The position numbers were made by a program, and so were the translations under genes. The notes beneath the pieces were generated by a model. That model was not told the origin of the DNA and did not search any database. It was given only the letters and a program-made list of their open reading frames with translations. From Hydractinia symbiolongicarpus (taxonomy: Eukaryota > Cnidaria > Hydrozoa > Anthoathecata > Hydractiniidae), in assembly GCF_029227915.1 (NCBI RefSeq), contig NC_079878.1, positions 17,672,001-17,736,000 on the forward strand: a stretch of DNA of 64,000 bases, in the 5' to 3' direction. Numbering within the stretch: position 1 is the first letter of the stretch; each line of letters begins with the position of its first letter. Below are positions 59,987 through 64,000 of the stretch, one piece after another.

Positions 59987-60589
59987 GAGTGCCTATAATG
60001 CCACGTTAAAAGGCTACGAAACGGCTGTTGGTTTTTCGACTTTAGTGACTTACACAACAGTAGAGCTAATGGCAGTAAAAACGTTTATGATCACTGAGGA
60101 CAAAAACGACATCTGAAATTATCTTGAATAATATATTGGGTATCCAAATATAACTAAAAATGACAGAAAAGTTCTCCACATTTATTGTATATCCATAATT
60201 TATTCAATAACCTTACTCAAGTTTTCTAATAAAATAAGCTTCAATTTTTTATATATATCCATATTCTATGCAGAAACATACAAGTTTATTGCACAGTCCA
60301 AGCAGCAACAATAGTTTTTAAAATATGATTACCTTCTTAAAGCAAGTAACATAACATTTCTTAATAAATAAAACTCCTTGTGTTGTCAAACAAAATTTTG
60401 ATTTACTATTATTTAATATATGTTACAGGCCGTAGCTTATTTTAATACCAAAAGTATACCGAAGGAAAAGTTCTTCTAAAAAAAAAACAAAAAAAAGTAG
60501 CCAATTCATCAATAAGAATAAATTTTTCATAACAAGGTTGTCTAGACGTCTATGTAGTTCTAAAGTTTGTATAATTTATTATGGGTGAA
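59987..60589. other. Host intergenic DNA, no recognised gene
   Basis: AT-rich, A runs around 60478-60500, no readable frame. Confidence 0.5.
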
Positions 60590-60779
60590 GGGTCTCCTTA
60601 AGAGACAAGAGAGGAGTTGAACGTCCTCCACCATACCTTAGTTTAAAGGGGCAATTGTGGAAGTCCCATGAAATGCCACATAGTGATGGTGTCACTTTAA
60701 AAAACACCCAGTCCGGTCTGTGAACGGTTGGAGCTAGGAAGGGCATCCAGCTGTAAAACAATGCCAAAACTCTTTATTA

Positions 60780-61831
60780 ATGGCCGTAAGAATAGTTAAT
60801 CAGACAAACTGCGTAAACGGGGCTGGAACTCTAAGGAGTGAAGGTGTCGCGCACGGTAGGACAGATGTTAGATGTGAGCATCGTCAGACCGTTACCCAGC
60901 TATCACATCACAAGGTAGATAACACTAGGTTGAGGATGGCTAGTGTAAATGTTGGTACTCTGAGAGGTAAAGCAGGTGAAGTAGTTGAAATGTTAGAACG
61001 TAGATCTGTTGATATGTGTTGTGTTCAGGAAGTTAGGTGGAGAGGAGCTTCAGTGAGATTTGTGGAAGGTAGGAGGGCAAGGTATAAGCTTTTTTGGATT
61101 GGTAATAGTGATGGATATGGAGGAGTTGGCATATTCGTTGCAGAGAAGTGGGTAGAAAAAGTAATAGATGTTATGCGTGTTAATAGTCGTATTATAGTGA
61201 TAAAGTTTTTGATAGGTAATAGGATTGTCACTTTTCTGTCAGTTTATGCTCCACAGTGTGGACTCAGTGAGGAAGATAAAGATAAGTTTTATGATGAGTT
61301 AATAGCAGTCACATCAAAATTTGGAGACACTGAACTTGTCATGGTGGGCGGCGACTTTAATGGTCATGTTGGGAAGTCATCTGAAGGTTATAGAGGTGTG
61401 CATGGAGGCTATGGATTTGGGAGCAGAAATAAGGAAGGGGAGAGATTGCTTGAGTTTGGAATGGCAACGGACATGGTGGTTTGCAACACATCATTCAGTA
61501 AGAGACAGAGTAGGCTGATAACATATGAGTCAGGTGGTTGTAAGACACAGATAGATTACTTTTTGGTTAGAAAGTCAGACAAGAAAGTGGTGAAGAATGG
61601 AAAGTTATATCGGGGGAAGAGTGTGTTTCCCAGCATAGGTTGCTGGTTTTTGATATTATCTTGAAGAGTGTCAAAGAAGCCAAGGGAAAGTACAGGCCCC
61701 GTCGAAAAGTCTGGAAGCTGAAGGAAGAGATTGTAGCAAGACAATTTAGTGTTCAGCAGTTAGCCTACAATAGTCAATGTGATAGTGACAATGTTGAAAG
61801 TACTTGGACTACTTTGAAGAATTGTCTCTAG
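60780..61831 (+). pseudogene. LINE endonuclease domain (APE type)
   Basis: Open at 60780-61664, then continued in another frame to 61831. Motifs: ASVNVGTLRGKAGEVVEML (Asn), CCVQEVRWRG (catalytic Glu), YGGVGIFV, FLSVYAPQ, VMVGGDFNGHVG (Asp/Asn) and the final QIDYFLV. The terminal SxHR-type His region falls at the frameshift near 61640. Confidence 0.85.
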
Positions 61832-63041
61832 AAGCTTCTGATGATACCTGTGGGTGGACGAAAGGACCAGCTAGACATAGACAGACCTGGTGGTGGAATA
61901 ATGAGGTTGACCAGTGTATAAAGGAAAAGAGGAAACTTTGGAAAGAGTGGAAGTCAGGTGGTAGTAAAAATATTTACTTAGAAGCTAAGCGTCGCGCTCG
62001 TACAGCAGTGTATAAGGCAACATCAAAAGCAGAGAGAAACAGATTTGCAGATGTGTTAAGAAGGGAAGAACAGCGCAATGAGGTATTCAAGATAGCAAAG
62101 CAAATGAAGAAGACTAATCAAGATATTGTAGGTGAGAAGTGTATGCGTAATGATGAAGGTGTTTTGGCTAGCACAGAGGAGTAGAAAAGGGTAGCTTGGA
62201 AGAATCATTATCAGAGGTTGCTTAACACTGAGTTTGATTGGGACGAGGATAATTTGTCTGATGATGATGTCGTAGAAGGGCCAGCTTTGCAGATTGAAAC
62301 AGAATGTGTAGTGGAGGCTATTAGGAAATTGAAGATTGGCAAGGCTGCAGGAGTATCAGGTATTGTTGCAGAGATGGTAGAAGCATCTGGATATATTGGA
62401 GTTGAGCTTATTACAAGTCTTGCTAATCAGATTATAAAGGATGGTGCTATTCCGAGTGAGTGGCAGTCGAGTGTAATAGTGAATTGTTTCGAGGGCAAGG
62501 GTGATGCATTAGAAAGGGGTAACTATAGAGGTTTGAAGTTGGTTGATCATGTAATGAAAGTTATTGAAAGAGTGATTGATAAGTTACTTAGAGAAAGAAT
62601 TGATATAGATAAGATGCAATTTGGTTTTGTTCCAGGGCGTGGCACTACAGATGCAATATTTTTACTCAGACAGCTTCAGGAAAAGTATTTAGGAAAGAGA
62701 AAGCATCTCTATTTTGCCTTTGTAGATTTAGAGAAAGCTTTTGATAGAGTGCCACGTAAAGTTATTTGTGGGCTATGAGAAAATTAGGTGTGGATGAGTG
62801 GCTAGTTACGATGGTTCAGTCTATGTACAGCAATGCTAGAAGTTGTGTCAGGATTAACGATTCACTTAGTGATGAATTTAGTGTAAATGTTGGTGTACAT
62901 CAGGGTTCTGTACTTAGTCCTTTGTTGTTTATTCTAGTCTTAGAAGCGCTGTCGATGGAGTTCAGAACAGGTTGTCCATGGGAGTTATTGTATGCAGATG
63001 ATTTAGTTCTCATAGCAGAGTCGATGGAAGAATTAGTTTAA
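61804..63041 (+). pseudogene. LINE reverse transcriptase domain
   Basis: 61804-62184 (linker), an in-frame TAG at 62182, then 62218-62778 and, after a frameshift near 62770, 62766-63041. Motifs: KAAGVSGIVAEM, IPSEWQSSVIV, GNYRGLKL, MQFGFVPGRGTTDAI, FAFVDLEKAFDRVPR, GVHQGSVLSPLLF and the catalytic YADDLVL. All RT blocks are present; breaks are scattered. Confidence 0.9.
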
Positions 63042-63955
63042 AAGTTTGAGAAGTGGAAGAAAGGACTAGAAGAGAAAGGGCTGAAGGTAAACACAGCAAA
63101 GTCTAAAGTCATGATAAGTAGCATTGCAGCCAAGTGTGACCTTGTAGTTGGAAAGTGGCCTTGTGGAGTTTGCAGGAAAAGGGTTGGTAGTAACTCAATT
63201 TTTTGTCAGACTTGCAAGCATTGGGTACATAAGAAGTGCAGTAGTATTAGTGGAAGGTTAAGAGCTGGCATTACAGTTTGTATGCAAGCGTTGCAAAGGT
63301 GAGATTATAGAGAATGAAGTATTTCCAGCTTTAATGATGTACAACAGTGGCTCGTTAGAGATAGTTAAGAACTTCTGTTACTTAGGTGATATGTTGGGCA
63401 GTGAAGGGGGTGTTGGAAGAAGTGTTACTTGCAGGATAGGTTCTGCTTGGAAAAAGTTTAGAGAGTTACTTCCTTTATTGACTAGCAGAGTCCTGTCAAT
63501 TAAGGTAAAAGGTAGGTTGTATGAGCCCTGTGTAAGAAGTGTTATGTTGTACGGTAGTGAGACATGGGCAGCGAAGCAGGAAGATCTTGACCGTTTAGAA
63601 AGGAATGATATGAGAATGGTTAGGTGGATGTGTAATGCCAGTCTGAGAGACAGAAAGAGTTTAGATGAGCTAAGAAGCAGGCTAAGTCTCCGTAGAATTA
63701 AAGATGTTATCCAGATAAGAAGATTGAATTGGCTGGGGCACTTGGAAAGAATGGAGGAGGATAATTGGGTAAGAAAGTGTAGAGACTAGTTCCTGGGGCA
63801 AAGCCCAGAGGCAGACCGAGAAAGACTTGGCAGGAGGTTATAAGGACAGACTTGATAGAGAGGAAGTTGAGTTTAGATCTAACACAGTCTAGATCAGATT
63901 GGAAGAGGGTCATTAATATACCCCGTCCAGCCCATGCTAGCATGGAAAACGGACG
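63042..63955 (+). pseudogene. LINE C-terminal region with PHD-like zinc finger
   Basis: After an in-frame TAA (63039-63041) comes a Cys/His finger, CGVCRKRVGSNSIFC-QTC-KHWVHKKC (about 63155-63240), of PHD type. A frameshift near 63275 leads to 63334-63789 (YLGDMLGSEGG, RMVRWMCNASL, RRIKDVIQIRRLNWLGHLERM) and another to the end (RGRPRKTWQEVI, ending about 63957). An integrated PHD-like finger between RT and tail is typical, from memory, of one invertebrate LINE group. Confidence 0.8.
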
Positions 63956-64000
63956 TTAAGCCGAGAATGATGATGAGGATGATAATATTGCACATTAACC

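Larger units (their letters stand above)
60590..63990 (+). mobile_element. Decayed APE-type non-LTR retrotransposon (LINE), nearly full length
   Basis: A 5' leader with GGAAGGGCATCCAGCTGTAA is followed by endonuclease, reverse transcriptase, PHD-like finger and C-terminal regions in order. The 3' end reads GGAAAACGGACGTTAAG and a GATGATGAGGATGAT tail. I remember very similar 3' tails in LINEs and SINEs of molluscs and other invertebrates. The clade (RTE/CR1/Jockey-like) cannot be fixed without alignment. At least five frame breaks show it is inactive. Confidence 0.9.

Overview
This window is a piece of an animal (invertebrate) nuclear genome. It is AT-rich intergenic DNA holding remnants of spliced host genes, a LINE, pogo-type DNA elements, satellites, and above all three large Maverick/Polinton-type virus-like elements (adintovirus-like gene set). 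A cnidarian host is my best guess: it rests on remembered resemblance of the capsid-module genes to copies in cnidarian genomes, not on a search.

Layout. (1) 1-6097: host DNA with short tandem duplications, a tRNA-like sequence and the last two exons of a gene resembling ZC3H15. (2) 6098-10205 and 26656-35430: an old, decayed element 'B'. On the left it has a KTQEMC-repeat pseudogene, a Cys-rich mini-protein, an acidic-tailed protein, a SAP protein, an HNH endonuclease, a YPxL/PSAP membrane protein and a penton-like gene. On the right it has the rest of an interrupted membrane-anchored protein gene, a coiled-coil/membrane protein, a major-capsid fragment and two head-to-head fragments of family B DNA polymerase. 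(3) 10206-26655: element 'A', 16,450 bp, complete from end to end. It has 342-bp terminal inverted repeats and a 5-bp CCTCT target duplication, and is inserted inside a gene of B. (4) 26601-31222: a perfect 2,311-bp tandem duplication that includes the last 55 bp of A. (5) 35431-42135: host DNA with a frameshifted cysteine-protease-like gene, a 130-bp satellite and part of a ZSWIM3-like gene. (6) 42136-about 53479: element 'C', a relative of A in the opposite orientation, truncated on the right and itself hit by a pogo-type element. (7) 53480-60580: host DNA with a second pogo copy and a rearranged duplication. (8) about 60590-63990: a decayed APE-type LINE with an embedded PHD-like finger.

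How the genes work together. A carries the full Polinton toolkit: family B polymerase, retrovirus-type DD35E integrase, major capsid, penton-like protein and packaging ATPase. It adds a block of small membrane proteins, a coiled-coil/membrane protein, ESCRT-motif membrane proteins and several SAP-domain proteins, one with a RING finger. The genes form directional blocks (penton-capsid-ATPase, then five small membrane proteins) that end at palindromic hairpins lying within about 40 nt of the stop codon. The hairpins occupy the same positions in A and C, their stems vary in a compensatory way, and B has one too. With conserved upstream boxes this suggests a virus-style transcription-unit system. 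All three elements carry nonsense or frameshift mutations, so as sequenced they are fossils, though A is young: its two inverted repeats look identical.
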